The notes beneath the pieces were generated by a model. The model saw only the letters and a program-made list of their open reading frames with translations, had not been told where the DNA came from and ran no database searches. From Janthinobacterium silvisoli (GTDB lineage Bacteria > Pseudomonadota > Gammaproteobacteria > Burkholderiales > Burkholderiaceae_D), in assembly GCF_014200725.1 (NCBI RefSeq), contig NZ_JACHCL010000001.1:124001-188000 (forward strand): a DNA stretch of 64,000 nt. The letters are read 5' to 3'. A program made the position numbers and the translations under genes. This document shows positions 9,828 through 19,233 of the stretch, one piece after another (position 1 is the stretch's first letter; each line of letters opens with the position of its first letter).

Positions 9828-12800
9828 TCAGACCGCGGTACCATCCTTAGCCAGCGCCACCGGCTTCTTGACCCTGAACCAGGCCGCATACAAGGCCGGC
9901 AGGAACAGCAAGGTCAATGCCGTTGCGAGTATCAGGCCGCCCATGATGGCGACGGCCATCGGTCCCCAAAACACCGAACGCGAAAGCGGTATCATCGCCA
10001 GCGCCGCAGCGGCGGCTGTCAGCACGATGGGCCGGCAGCGGCGTACGGCCGAATCGATGATGGCGTCCCACGGCGCCGAGCCATCCTTGATGTCTTGCTC
10101 GATCTGGTCGATCAGGATCACCGAGTTGCGGATGATCATGCCAAACAGTGCAATGATGCCCAGATTGGCCACGAAACCCAGCGGACGATGCAGCAACAGC
10201 AAGGCAAACGTCGCACCCGCCACGCCCAGCGGCCCCGTCAAGAACACCAGCATGGCGCGCGAGAAGCTATGCAATTGCAGCATCAGCAAAGTGAAGATGA
10301 TGAAGATTGCCAGCGGCAAGTTGGCTGCAATCGAGGCTTCCGCCTTGCCGCTATCGGCCTCCACGCCTTTCAGGATGATGTGGTAACCCGCCGGCAACTT
10401 GCTGCGCAAGGCATCCATCTGGGGCTTGAGCTGCGTCGAGACCGTCGCACCCTGTATGCCATCGATCACGTCAGACTGCACGGTAATCGCCCAGGCACGG
10501 CGGTCGCGCCAGACCACGCCCGGCTCCCACACAAAATGCACGCGTGCAATTTGCGAGATCGGCACCGACTTGCCCGTGGAGGTAGGGATATTCGTGTCGT
10601 ACAACACGGAAATCGTGGCCCGCTCTTCCAGGGGCTGGCGCACCTGGATATCGATCAACTTGTTATCTTCACGGAATTGCCCGATCACCGTGCCCGACAA
10701 AATAGTATTGGCGGCCTGCATCACGGTTTTCGAGGTGATACCGAGTGCGCGCATCTTGTCCTGGTCCAGGTCCAGGCGCAAGACCTTCACCGATTCATTC
10801 CAGTTATCGTTGACGCCCACGGTATTCGGGTTGCCACGCATGACTTCCTTGACCTGGTCGGCTATCGCCCGCACTTGCGCCACATCGGTACCGGTCACGC
10901 GAAATTGCACGGGATACGGCACTGGCGGGCCATTCGGCAAGAGCTTGACCCTGCCCCGCACTTCCGGGAAATCGTGCTTGAAGACGTCGACGATTTTGTG
11001 GCGCAGGATTTCACGCTGGGCCAGGCTTTTCGGCAAGACCACGATTTGCGAGACGTTGGTCTGCGGGAATATCTGATCGAGCGGCAAGTAGAAACGGGGG
11101 CTACCCGTGCCCACGTAACTGGTCACGCTTTCCACGCCATCGAGCTTGCTGACAAACGCCTCGAACTTTTTCACTTGCGCCTCATTGGCGGCAAAAGTCG
11201 TGCCCTCGGGCGACCACATTTCCACCATCAGCTCGGGCCGACTGGAATCGGGGAAGAATTGCTTCTCGATAAAGTTAAAGCCATAGATACCGAGCGCAAA
11301 GATCACCAGGGTGGCCGCGATCGTCGTCTTGCGCCATTCCACGCACCAGGTGACGGCGCGGCGGAAACGGCGGAAGTTGGGCGTGTCGAACAATTCATGA
11401 TCATTATTTGCATGCGGCTTGACCTTCAGCAGCACATAACCGATGTACGGCGTGAAGATCACTGCCACCAGCCAGGAAATGATCAGCGCCAGCGCATTGA
11501 CGGAAAACAGTGAAAACGTGTATTCGCCAGCCGTCGACTTGGCCAGGCCGATGGGCAGGAAACCCGCCACCGTGATCAAGGTGCCCGTCAGCATCGGCAT
11601 CGCGGTCGAAGTGTAGGCAAACGTGGCCGCATCGAAACGCGAAAAGCCCTCTTCCATCTTGCGCACCATCATTTCGACGGCGATGATGGCGTCATCAACC
11701 AGCAAACCCAGCGCGATGATCAGGGCGCCCAGCGAAATCTTGTGCAGATCGATATCGAGCATATGCATGCACAGGAAAGTGACGGCCAGCACCAGCGGTA
11801 TCGTCAGGGCCACCACCAGGCCGGGCCGCACATCGATGCGCAGCGGTTTCGTGTGCAAGCCCAGCGCCACGAAACTGACGGCCAGCACGATCAGGATCGC
11901 TTCGATCAGGGTGTGCACGAATTCGCCCACCGAGGCGGACACGGCTTCCGGCTGGTTCGACACGCGCTGCAGTTCTATGCCGACCGGCAACTGACTCTTC
12001 ATGTGTGCGACTGTTGCCTGCAAGGCCTTGCCCATCTCGATGATATTGCCGCCCTTTTCCATCGATACGCCCAGGCCGATCACTTCCTTGCCATTGAAAC
12101 GCATCTTGTCCTTGGGCGGATCGGTAAATTCACGCTTGACGGTAGCGAAGTCGCCCAGGCGGAAGGTGGTGCCATTGGCGCGCAGCTCCATGTTTTCCAG
12201 GTCTTGCACTTTGACCATGGCGCCCGTCACCCGCACTTGCAGATTGTCGGTTGGCGTAACCAGCACACCGGTGGAATTGATGGTGTTTTGCGCGCTCAGC
12301 TGCTGCACGATGGCTTCGAACGGAATACCCAGCTGGGCAAACTTCTTGTGTGAAAAGACGATATTGATCTTTTCATCCTGTACGCCGAACAGCGCCACCT
12401 TCGACACTTGCGCCACGGACAGCAGCTCTTGCCGCACCCGGTCCGCATAATCCTTCATTTCCGCGTAGGTAAAGCCATCGCCCGACAAGGCGAAGATGGA
12501 ACCGTAGGTATCGCCAAATTCGTCATTGAAGAACGGTCCGATCACGCCAGACGGCAAAGTACCCTGGATATCGCCGATTTTCTTGCGCACCTGGTACCAG
12601 GCGGCGGCGGTTTCCTTCGGCGGCGCCGATTCGCGCAACTGCAGCAGGATCAGGGTTTCACCGGGCTTGGAATAGCTGGTGATGTCATTGATGTACGGCG
12701 TTTCCTGCAGCTTCTGTTCCAGCTTGTCGGTCACCTGATCGGCCATCTGCAGCGCCGTGGCGCCCGGCCAATACGCTTGCAAGACCATCGCGCGGAAGGT

Positions 12801-12932
12801 AAATGGCGGATCTTCATCCTGGCCCAGGTTGGCATAGCTGAGCATGCCGCCTATCAGCAGCACGGCCATCAGGTAGCGCGTCAGCGGTATATGTTCGAGT
12901 GCCCAGCGTGACAGATTGAAACCGCCCTTCAT
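9828..12932 (-). CDS. RND efflux transporter, inner-membrane permease subunit
   Basis: A 1034-aa proton-driven RND pump of the HAE-like drug-efflux type. It has a first membrane helix near residues 18-34, a large periplasmic loop, a block of membrane helices holding the proton-relay pair in GLLVDDAII, a second periplasmic loop, and a C-terminal helix block. Length is typical. The ATG overlaps the stop of the adaptor gene by four bases (ATGA), so the two are translationally coupled. No outer-membrane TolC-type gene is adjacent, so the pump probably shares one encoded elsewhere. The substrate cannot be read from the sequence. Confidence 0.93.
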   Translation of the reverse strand: MKGGFNLSRWALEHIPLTRYLMAVLLIGGMLSYANLGQDEDPPFTFRAMVLQAYWPGATALQMADQVTDKLEQKLQETPYINDITSYSKPGETLILLQLRESAPPKETAAAWYQVRKKIGDIQGTLPSGVIGPFFNDEFGDTYGSIFALSGDGFTYAEMKDYADRVRQELLSVAQVSKVALFGVQDEKINIVFSHKKFAQLGIPFEAIVQQLSAQNTINSTGVLVTPTDNLQVRVTGAMVKVQDLENMELRANGTTFRLGDFATVKREFTDPPKDKMRFNGKEVIGLGVSMEKGGNIIEMGKALQATVAHMKSQLPVGIELQRVSNQPEAVSASVGEFVHTLIEAILIVLAVSFVALGLHTKPLRIDVRPGLVVALTIPLVLAVTFLCMHMLDIDLHKISLGALIIALGLLVDDAIIAVEMMVRKMEEGFSRFDAATFAYTSTAMPMLTGTLITVAGFLPIGLAKSTAGEYTFSLFSVNALALIISWLVAVIFTPYIGYVLLKVKPHANNDHELFDTPNFRRFRRAVTWCVEWRKTTIAATLVIFALGIYGFNFIEKQFFPDSSRPELMVEMWSPEGTTFAANEAQVKKFEAFVSKLDGVESVTSYVGTGSPRFYLPLDQIFPQTNVSQIVVLPKSLAQREILRHKIVDVFKHDFPEVRGRVKLLPNGPPVPYPVQFRVTGTDVAQVRAIADQVKEVMRGNPNTVGVNDNWNESVKVLRLDLDQDKMRALGITSKTVMQAANTILSGTVIGQFREDNKLIDIQVRQPLEERATISVLYDTNIPTSTGKSVPISQIARVHFVWEPGVVWRDRRAWAITVQSDVIDGIQGATVSTQLKPQMDALRSKLPAGYHIILKGVEADSGKAEASIAANLPLAIFIIFTLLMLQLHSFSRAMLVFLTGPLGVAGATFALLLLHRPLGFVANLGIIALFGMIIRNSVILIDQIEQDIKDGSAPWDAIIDSAVRRCRPIVLTAAAAALAMIPLSRSVFWGPMAVAIMGGLILATALTLLFLPALYAAWFRVKKPVALAKDGTAV

Positions 12933-14095
12933 TTGGCCGCTCCAGCGCTAGCTGCGGAGCCAGCCATGGGGGCTAATCCGGTACCGAGGATGCTGACTTT
13001 CTGGCCAGGTTTCAACAGATTGGCGCCGGCCGTCACCACGGTCTGGCCTGCCTTCACACCCGCGGTCAGCAATAAATCATTGCCTGCCACGCCGCCCACC
13101 GTCACGGCTACGCGCTGCACGGCGCCATTTTCCACGACCCAGACGGAACTTTGCGACTTTTCATTGAACAAAGCCGTCAGCGGCACCCGGATTTGCGGCG
13201 TCGCCGTTTGCGAAACGAACTGCACCACGGCCGTCATGCCCAGGCGCGCTTGCGGCACATCCGGTATCGTCACCTTGGCTTGATAAGTGCGCGTGGCGGG
13301 ATCGGCCACCGGTGAAATTTCACGGATCTTGCCTGCCAGCGCCTGCGTAGGGTCGGCCCACAGGCGCACCACCACATCTTTGACGCCGCGCATGGTTTCA
13401 ACCTTGTCTTCAGGCAAACCGATGGCGACTTCCTTGTCGCCGCTTCTGGCCACTTGCACCACCGGCGTGCCGGCCGCCACCACCTGCCCCGCTTCTGCAT
13501 CGATGCGCGTCACCACGCCATCGACATCGGCCAGCAGGCTGGCATAGCCGGACTGGTTGGCCTGGCCGCGATAGGCAGCCTGGGCCGCATCCACATTCGA
13601 CTGGGCCGCCTTGTACGTGGCATCCTTGCTGTCAAGCACGGTCTGGCTGACGAAATTTTTCTCGCGCAAGTCTTGATAGCGCTTCAGTTCGGCACGCGCC
13701 AGGTCGCGGTTGGTTTCCGCACTGGCCAGCGCAGCCTTGGCTTGCGCCTGCGACAATTGCAAGTCTTGCGGGTCCAGCTGCATCAACACTTGTCCACGCT
13801 TGACCACCGTGCCCACATCGACCTTGCGCGCCACGATCTTGCCGCCCACGCGAAAACCCAGTTGCGAGACCACGCGGGGCACCACCTCGCCTGCGAACTC
13901 GGCGTTGACATCGACATTGCTGCTGGATAAGACGATTGCCCGCACGGGGCGTACCTCATCAGCTTTCGGGGCAGGCTTGGAACAGGCGGACAGGGTGACG
14001 GCCAAGGCAAGCGCCAATGCGCCGCCGGCTATGGGGCGCAGGGCAAAAAATACGGGCGCGCCAGTCTCAGGGCGCAGGGTTTTCAGGGCAAACAA
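12929..14095 (-). CDS. RND efflux periplasmic adaptor (membrane fusion) lipoprotein
   Basis: A 388-aa HlyD/AcrA-type adaptor. A hydrophobic signal ends in the lipobox LSAC near residue 38. Lipoyl-type halves (VVPRVVSQLGFRVGGKI and GVVTRIDAEAGQVV) flank a helical hairpin, followed by a beta-barrel and a membrane-proximal domain. The start is TTG with AAAGGA upstream. The stop overlaps the permease start. Together the genes encode a bipartite pump whose outer-membrane channel is not in view. Confidence 0.92.
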   Translation of the reverse strand: MFALKTLRPETGAPVFFALRPIAGGALALALAVTLSACSKPAPKADEVRPVRAIVLSSSNVDVNAEFAGEVVPRVVSQLGFRVGGKIVARKVDVGTVVKRGQVLMQLDPQDLQLSQAQAKAALASAETNRDLARAELKRYQDLREKNFVSQTVLDSKDATYKAAQSNVDAAQAAYRGQANQSGYASLLADVDGVVTRIDAEAGQVVAAGTPVVQVARSGDKEVAIGLPEDKVETMRGVKDVVVRLWADPTQALAGKIREISPVADPATRTYQAKVTIPDVPQARLGMTAVVQFVSQTATPQIRVPLTALFNEKSQSSVWVVENGAVQRVAVTVGGVAGNDLLLTAGVKAGQTVVTAGANLLKPGQKVSILGTGLAPMAGSAASAGAAK

Positions 14096-14273
14096 GGTAA
14101 TTTCCTTTACTATGCGGGCTGTAGATTTTTTATGTCAGGAAACTTTTTGCTTGCCGGATGGGTAGCGCCAAACTTTTCCTTACTAATTATCTTAAATTTG
14201 TGACAATATCCGTCTGCGCATTCCGGCTGGCAGTGCTACACTGCCTCGCCTTAATGACTCGTCGGTTATTAAT

Positions 14274-14279
14274 TATAAT
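14274..14279 (+). promoter_or_regulatory. Candidate -10 element upstream of hpnC
   Basis: A perfect TATAAT lies 91 bases before the chosen hpnC ATG. The region 17 bases upstream (TTAATG) is a poor -35 match. Transcription starting near 14286 would give a leader of about 84 nt and would cut off the ribosome binding site of the alternative GTG start at 14298. Confidence 0.35.
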
Positions 14280-14369
14280 CGTGCGGAAAAGTTTTTAGTG
14301 ACTTTCGCGTCATTAATCTCGCCCTTTGTTGCTGAGTTACAAGAATCACAAGACCAAACAAGTGTGTTC

Positions 14370-15242
14370 ATGCCTGTAGACCATTACGAAAATTTCCCTG
14401 TCGCTTCTTTCCTCTTGCCGCGTCGCCTGGTGCCTGCCGTTGAAGCCATCTATGCCTTCGCCCGCAGCGCGGACGACCTGGCCGATGAAGGCGACGCCAC
14501 GCCGGCCGAACGGCTGGCCGCCCTGCAAGCCTATGTCAGGGAGCTGGGCCGCATACAAATGCAGGAGCCCAGCGACGACCCCATGTTCAGCCGCCTGGCC
14601 AAGGTCATCGCGAAATTCGACTTGCCGATGCAGCCCTTCCATGACTTGCTGTCAGCCTTCCAGCAAGATGTGGAAACCACGCGCTACGCGACCCACGACG
14701 ACGTGCTGGACTATTGCGCCCGCTCCGCCAACCCGGTCGGCTTGCTGATGCTGCATCTGTACAAGGCAGTGGATGAAGAGAATGTACGCGATTCGAATGC
14801 CATATGCTCAGCTTTGCAACTAATTAATTTCTTGCAAGATGTCGCCATCGACCAGCAGAAAGAGCGCATCTACTTGCCGATGGAAGATTTCACGCGCTTT
14901 GCCGTTTCGCCAGCGGCGTTCGAACGTGCCGAATCGCATGGCAAATGGAGCGCGCTGATGCGCTTTGAAGTGGCGCGCGCGCGTGAGTTGATGCTCAGTG
15001 GCGCGCCGCTGGCCCTGCGCTTGCGCGGCCGCATCGGCTGGGAACTGCGGCTGGTGGTGCAAGGCGGTTTGCGCATTCTCGAGTCCATCGAAGCCGTCAA
15101 TTACGACGTCTTCCGGCGCCGTCCCAAGCTCACCAAACGCGACTGGCTGACCATTTTCTGGCGCGCCATGCGCATGTCGAAAAAGCGCTTGCTGCCGGTT
15201 GCACAAGTAAAACCGCGTTTTCCCCCTACGCCCACAGTGTAA
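14370..15242 (+). CDS. hpnC: Squalene synthase HpnC (hydroxysqualene-forming step)
   Basis: A 290-aa trans-isoprenyl diphosphate synthase fold. The N-terminal DHYENFPVASFLLPRRL, the first aspartate motif ARSADDLADEG and the second LQDVAIDQQKERIYLP are diagnostic of HpnC. In the HpnC-HpnD-HpnE route HpnC turns presqualene diphosphate into hydroxysqualene. I chose the ATG at 14370 because it yields the family-typical MPVDHYENF start. A GTG at 14298 would add 24 residues and cannot be excluded. It is first of three co-directional genes. Confidence 0.92.
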   Translation: MPVDHYENFPVASFLLPRRLVPAVEAIYAFARSADDLADEGDATPAERLAALQAYVRELGRIQMQEPSDDPMFSRLAKVIAKFDLPMQPFHDLLSAFQQDVETTRYATHDDVLDYCARSANPVGLLMLHLYKAVDEENVRDSNAICSALQLINFLQDVAIDQQKERIYLPMEDFTRFAVSPAAFERAESHGKWSALMRFEVARARELMLSGAPLALRLRGRIGWELRLVVQGGLRILESIEAVNYDVFRRRPKLTKRDWLTIFWRAMRMSKKRLLPVAQVKPRFPPTPTV

Positions 15243-15287
15243 GACGCTAGAATAGCGGCTTCGATCTGTCACCCTTGCTTTTTGCCC

Positions 15288-16121
15288 ATGTCTCCTGACG
15301 AATACTGCCAACAAAAAGCCGCCCAGAGCGGCTCCAGCTTTTACTACAGCTTCCTGTTCCTGCCGGCGGAACGCCGCAAGGCGATCACAGCCCTGTACGC
15401 GTTTTGCCGCGAGGTGGACGATACGGTCGATGAGTGCACGGACGAAGCCGTGGCACGCACCAAGCTGGTCTGGTGGCGCAAGGAAGTCAAGGCCATGTAC
15501 GAGGGCAACGCCACGCACCCTGTGATGCGCGCGCTGCAACCGCACCTGGACGTGTACAAGCTGGAAGAAAAACATATGCAAGCCATCATCGATGGCATGG
15601 AAATGGATTTGAACCAGACCCGCTACCTCGATTACCAGGCCATGAGCCGCTATTGCTGGCATGTTGCCAGCGTGGTCGGCATCTTGTCGGCCAGCATCTT
15701 CGGCGCGACCCGCCCGGAAACCTTGCAATATGCAGAGAAACTGGGACATGCGTTTCAGCTGACCAACATCATCCGCGACGTGGGCGAAGATGCGCGCAAG
15801 GGGCGCATCTATTTGCCGATCAGCGAATTGCAGCAGTTCAATGTGACGGCAGCCGACCTGCTGAACGCCCGCCACAGCGAAAACTTTGAAAACCTGATGC
15901 GCTTCCAGGTCGCGCGCGCGCAAAAGGCATATGACGAAGCGTTTGCCTTGCTGCCCAAGGAAGACCGCCGCGCCCAGCGGCCGGGCCTGATCATGGCCGC
16001 CATCTACCGTACCTTGCTTGAAGAAGTCGAGCGCGATGGCTACCACGTGCTCAAGCAGCGCATTTCCCTGACCCCGATCCGCAAACTGTGGCTGGCCTGG
16101 AAGACTTGGGTACGTGGCTAA
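15288..16121 (+). CDS. hpnD: Presqualene diphosphate synthase HpnD
   Basis: A 277-aa enzyme that condenses two farnesyl diphosphates to presqualene diphosphate. Motifs seen are SSFYYSFLFLPAERRKAITA, the first aspartate motif CREVDDTVDE, the second NIIRDVGEDARKGRIYLP, and Tyr/Arg residues typical of squalene and phytoene synthases. The ATG at 15288 gives the usual start; a TTG six bases earlier is less likely. It lies 45 bases after hpnC and its stop overlaps hpnE by eight bases. Confidence 0.93.
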   Translation: MSPDEYCQQKAAQSGSSFYYSFLFLPAERRKAITALYAFCREVDDTVDECTDEAVARTKLVWWRKEVKAMYEGNATHPVMRALQPHLDVYKLEEKHMQAIIDGMEMDLNQTRYLDYQAMSRYCWHVASVVGILSASIFGATRPETLQYAEKLGHAFQLTNIIRDVGEDARKGRIYLPISELQQFNVTAADLLNARHSENFENLMRFQVARAQKAYDEAFALLPKEDRRAQRPGLIMAAIYRTLLEEVERDGYHVLKQRISLTPIRKLWLAWKTWVRG

Positions 16122-17469
16122 ATTCGTGGCCAAGTCCGTGCCTGCGCAACGATATGCCGTGATCGGCGGCGGCTGGGCCGGTTGCGCGTGCGCCATGGAA
16201 TTGGTCCACGCAGGCCATACCGTCACGCTCTTCGAGGCAGCCCGCACCCTCGGTGGACGCGCGCGCAAAGTCGAACGCGAAGGCACTGTACTCGATAACG
16301 GCCAGCATATCTTGCTGGGCGCCTACACGGAAACCTTGCGCCTGCTCAAGCTGGCGGGGCAGGATCCGCGCGCGCTGATCCTCGATTTACCGCTGCAGAT
16401 GCGCTATCCGCCTGACTCTGGCGGCATGGATTTCATCGCTCCACGCTGGCCTGCGCCGCTGCACCTGGCCTGGGCCTTGCTGCGTGCCAAGGGATTGCAG
16501 CGGGCCGACAAGCTCTCGCTGATGCGTTTTTCCAGCGCCATGCGCTGGATGGGCTGGCAACTCTACAACGATTGTTCGGTCAGCGAATTGCTGGAGCGCT
16601 TCGACCAGACCGAGCGTTTGATCAAGCTCATGTGGCGCCCGCTATGCCTGGCGGCATTGAATACGCCGCCCGAACGCGCTTCGGCCAGGGTCTTCATCAA
16701 TGTGCTGCGCGACAGCCTGGGCGCCAGCAAACGCAGCGCCTCGGACATGCTGCTGCCGAAAACTGATTTATCGTCGCTGTTCCCCGACGCCGCCGCCCGT
16801 TATGTCACGCAGTATGGCGGCGCGGTGCAAATGGGTGTCAAGGTCGATGCACTCACACCGCTGCCGGACGGCCGCTGGCAAGTCGACGGCGCCGACATCT
16901 ATGATGTCGTGGTCATCGCCACCTCATCGGCACAGGCGGCTACCCTGCTGCAAGGCTTGCAAGATGAGCGCACCAGCGAGCTGATCACGCAATTGCAAGC
17001 CTTCACGCCGGAAGCGATCAGCACCTGCTATCTGCAATACGAGGCCAGCGTGCGCCTGGACTTGCCGTTTTACGCGCTGGCCGATGCACCGGAGGCGGCA
17101 CACTGGGGCCAGTTCGTGTTCGACCGGGGCCAGCTTGATACCAGCCAGCAAGGCTTGCTGGCGGTCGTTATCAGCGCGTCCAGCCAGGCGGCAGAGCAAG
17201 GCCATGCCGCGCTGGCGCAAGCCATCGCCAGCCAACTGGCGCAAGTGCTGGGCCAACCCGCCCTGGCCCAGCCGCTATGGACCCAGGTCATCACTGAGAA
17301 ACGCGCTACCTTCGCCTGCACGCCCGACTTGCAGCGCCCCAGCAACGCCAGCGGCATCGATGGCTTGCTGATCGCCGGCGACTATACGGCCAGTGACTAT
17401 CCGGCCACCATCGAAGCGGCCGTACGCAGTGGCGTGCAGGCAGCCGCACAGCTCAATCAGCAAAAGTAG
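16114..17469 (+). CDS. hpnE: Hydroxysqualene dehydroxylase HpnE
   Basis: A 451-aa FAD-dependent amine-oxidase-type flavoprotein that reduces hydroxysqualene to squalene. The N-terminal dinucleotide fold is VIGGGWAGCACAMEL, followed by EAARTLGGRARK and the C-terminal FAD segment LLIAGDYTASDYPATIEAAVRSG. The GTG start overlaps hpnD by eight bases, indicating translational coupling. With hpnC and hpnD it completes squalene formation. A squalene-hopene cyclase is not in the window. Confidence 0.92.
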   Translation: MAKFVAKSVPAQRYAVIGGGWAGCACAMELVHAGHTVTLFEAARTLGGRARKVEREGTVLDNGQHILLGAYTETLRLLKLAGQDPRALILDLPLQMRYPPDSGGMDFIAPRWPAPLHLAWALLRAKGLQRADKLSLMRFSSAMRWMGWQLYNDCSVSELLERFDQTERLIKLMWRPLCLAALNTPPERASARVFINVLRDSLGASKRSASDMLLPKTDLSSLFPDAAARYVTQYGGAVQMGVKVDALTPLPDGRWQVDGADIYDVVVIATSSAQAATLLQGLQDERTSELITQLQAFTPEAISTCYLQYEASVRLDLPFYALADAPEAAHWGQFVFDRGQLDTSQQGLLAVVISASSQAAEQGHAALAQAIASQLAQVLGQPALAQPLWTQVITEKRATFACTPDLQRPSNASGIDGLLIAGDYTASDYPATIEAAVRSGVQAAAQLNQQK

Positions 17470-17635
17470 ACTTGACGGTGCATCCTGCCCTGGCGCCGCT
17501 GACCCCATCAAAATTGCAGTCTGTCGCACTATGCTGGTGCATGCGGGGCCGTTTGCGTACAGTCTGAGCATAGGTTAAACCCAGGCTTCGAAGACACAGG
17601 ATAAGCTGAAACCAAGCTGACTATAAGCTGAACAT

Positions 17636-18409
17636 ATGAATAATTATCTCGACACCCTGCGGCAGGCGCTGGCTGGATTACCGCCCGACCTGATCGCCAA
17701 GACGATGGCGTATTACGAACAGACCTTCAACGAAGGCCTGGCCGCTGGCCGCAGCCAGCAGGAAATCGCCGATGAACTGGGCGACCCGAAAAAGATCGCC
17801 ATGACCTTGCGCGCCAATACCCAGCGCCGGGCTTTCGAGCAAAAGAAAACCCCCGTCAATCTGCTACGCCTGCTGGTGTCCTTGATCGGGCTGGCCATCT
17901 TCAATCTGTTCATGGTGGTGCCCGCCGCCGTCTACGCAGCCTTGCTGGCCACCTTGTACGCGCTGGGACTGAGCTTTTACCTGGCGGGCATCGCCATTAC
18001 CGCCAGCGGCTTATCGGGCGCCAACGAACTGGTGCTCGACGGCCCCTTGCGCCATATCATCATCCAGGACGATGGCGATGCGCCGCGCGAAACGCGCATC
18101 GTCATCGGCGATACGGGCATCCGCGTCTACAAGTCGCCGGACAGCAACGAGCAGTCCAATGGCGACGATAGCGGCGACCCTCAATCTTCCTCGCGTGTCA
18201 TGGAAAAAGCGGAAGTGCTGGCCGGCGGAGGCATCCGCATCTCGACGGACATGGACCGCGATGCGCGCACCACGCAAACCGTGATCGGCATGGCCATCGT
18301 CGTGGGCGGCATCATCCTGTTCCTGCTCAGCCTGGTAGTGACGCGCTATACCCTGATCGGCATCCGGCGCTATATCGCGATGAATATTTCCCTGCTCAAA
18401 GGTCACTGA
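17636..18409 (+). CDS. DUF1700/HAAS-type membrane protein
   Basis: A 257-aa protein. The N-terminal 60 residues (YLDTLRQALAGLPPDLIAK ... ADELGDPKKIA) form the cytoplasmic helical HAAS-like domain of DUF1700 proteins. Hydrophobic helices follow near residues 80-98 and 100-125, then a soluble segment and a final helix near 220-245. DUF1700 proteins often accompany PadR-like regulators and GIN-domain proteins. Here only the GIN-domain gene follows, 10 bases downstream. Function is unknown. Confidence 0.8.
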   Translation: MNNYLDTLRQALAGLPPDLIAKTMAYYEQTFNEGLAAGRSQQEIADELGDPKKIAMTLRANTQRRAFEQKKTPVNLLRLLVSLIGLAIFNLFMVVPAAVYAALLATLYALGLSFYLAGIAITASGLSGANELVLDGPLRHIIIQDDGDAPRETRIVIGDTGIRVYKSPDSNEQSNGDDSGDPQSSSRVMEKAEVLAGGGIRISTDMDRDARTTQTVIGMAIVVGGIILFLLSLVVTRYTLIGIRRYIAMNISLLKGH

Positions 18410-18419
18410 GGACACAGCC

Positions 18420-19226
18420 ATGAAACAATTATTCAAAGTGGGCCTCTCCATGTTCCTGCTGGCCCTGGTCCTGATCGCCATGTCCTATGCAGCCCTGCGC
18501 GCCAAGGGCATCAGCAGCCCCAGCAGTGCAGCCGGCCGTGCCGTGCGCAGCGACACGCGCCCCATCCCCGCCAATATCACCAGCATCGACCTGGCCGGCC
18601 CGATCGACCTGACCTTGCGCCGCGGCGCCACGCCATCGCTGAAAGTCAGCGGCGAACAGCGTTTGCTGGCCAATGTGGACACCAGCGTCGACGGCAACAC
18701 CTTGCATATCGGCCCCAAAGGCATGCTGTTCCACCATCGCCAGCCGCTGCAGGTGGAAATCGTGCTGCCCACCCTGACCCAGCTGGAAGTACACGGCAAT
18801 GGCAATAGCAAGATCACGGGATTTTCGGGCGACAGTTTCAGACTGGAACTGGCCGGCTCGGGCGACATCAGCTTCACCGGGCGCTACAAGCAAATTGAAG
18901 CGACCGTCAACGGCAGCGGCAATCTCGACATCAATGGCGGCAATAGCGACAGCGTGACCCTGGAAATGGTCGGATCGGGCCGCATCGTCGCCAGCGGCAA
19001 TACCAAACTCCTGCGCGCCGACCTCAGTGGCTCAGGCGATATCGATGCTGAACACCTGCCTGCCGACAAGGCCAACGTCAGCCTGCAAGGCTCGGGCCAA
19101 AGCACCGTCTTCATCCGCGACGACGCCATCCTGAATCTGCGCGGCAGCGGCGATATCCACGTGCATGGCAACCCCCGCCAGCGCGAGTCGCAACATTCGG
19201 GCTCGGGCGAGATCGTCTGGCATTGA
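18420..19226 (+). CDS. GIN-domain (DUF2807) putative auto-transporter adhesin head-like protein
   Basis: A 268-aa protein with an N-terminal hydrophobic helix or signal (residues 6-26) followed by a beta-helix-like domain rich in short repeats of the form LAGSGDI, VNGSGNL, MVGSGRI, LSGSGDI, LQGSGQS and LRGSGDI, spaced about 20 residues apart. That periodic GSG pattern is the hallmark of DUF2807. It should be periplasmic or surface-exposed. GAGGA lies before the ATG. It is paired with the DUF1700 gene, probably as one operon. Confidence 0.85.
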   Translation: MKQLFKVGLSMFLLALVLIAMSYAALRAKGISSPSSAAGRAVRSDTRPIPANITSIDLAGPIDLTLRRGATPSLKVSGEQRLLANVDTSVDGNTLHIGPKGMLFHHRQPLQVEIVLPTLTQLEVHGNGNSKITGFSGDSFRLELAGSGDISFTGRYKQIEATVNGSGNLDINGGNSDSVTLEMVGSGRIVASGNTKLLRADLSGSGDIDAEHLPADKANVSLQGSGQSTVFIRDDAILNLRGSGDIHVHGNPRQRESQHSGSGEIVWH

Positions 19227-19233
19227 TGGTTTC

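Noticed and set aside
9729..11513. 594-aa plus-strand frame opposite the RND permease
   Set aside because: Antisense shadow; the encoded protein is low-complexity and rich in His, Arg and Gln, and the minus-strand RND protein is unmistakable.
14820..16286. 488-aa minus-strand frame across hpnC, hpnD and hpnE
   Set aside because: It spans three genes on the other strand, lacks recognisable domains and has shadow-type composition.
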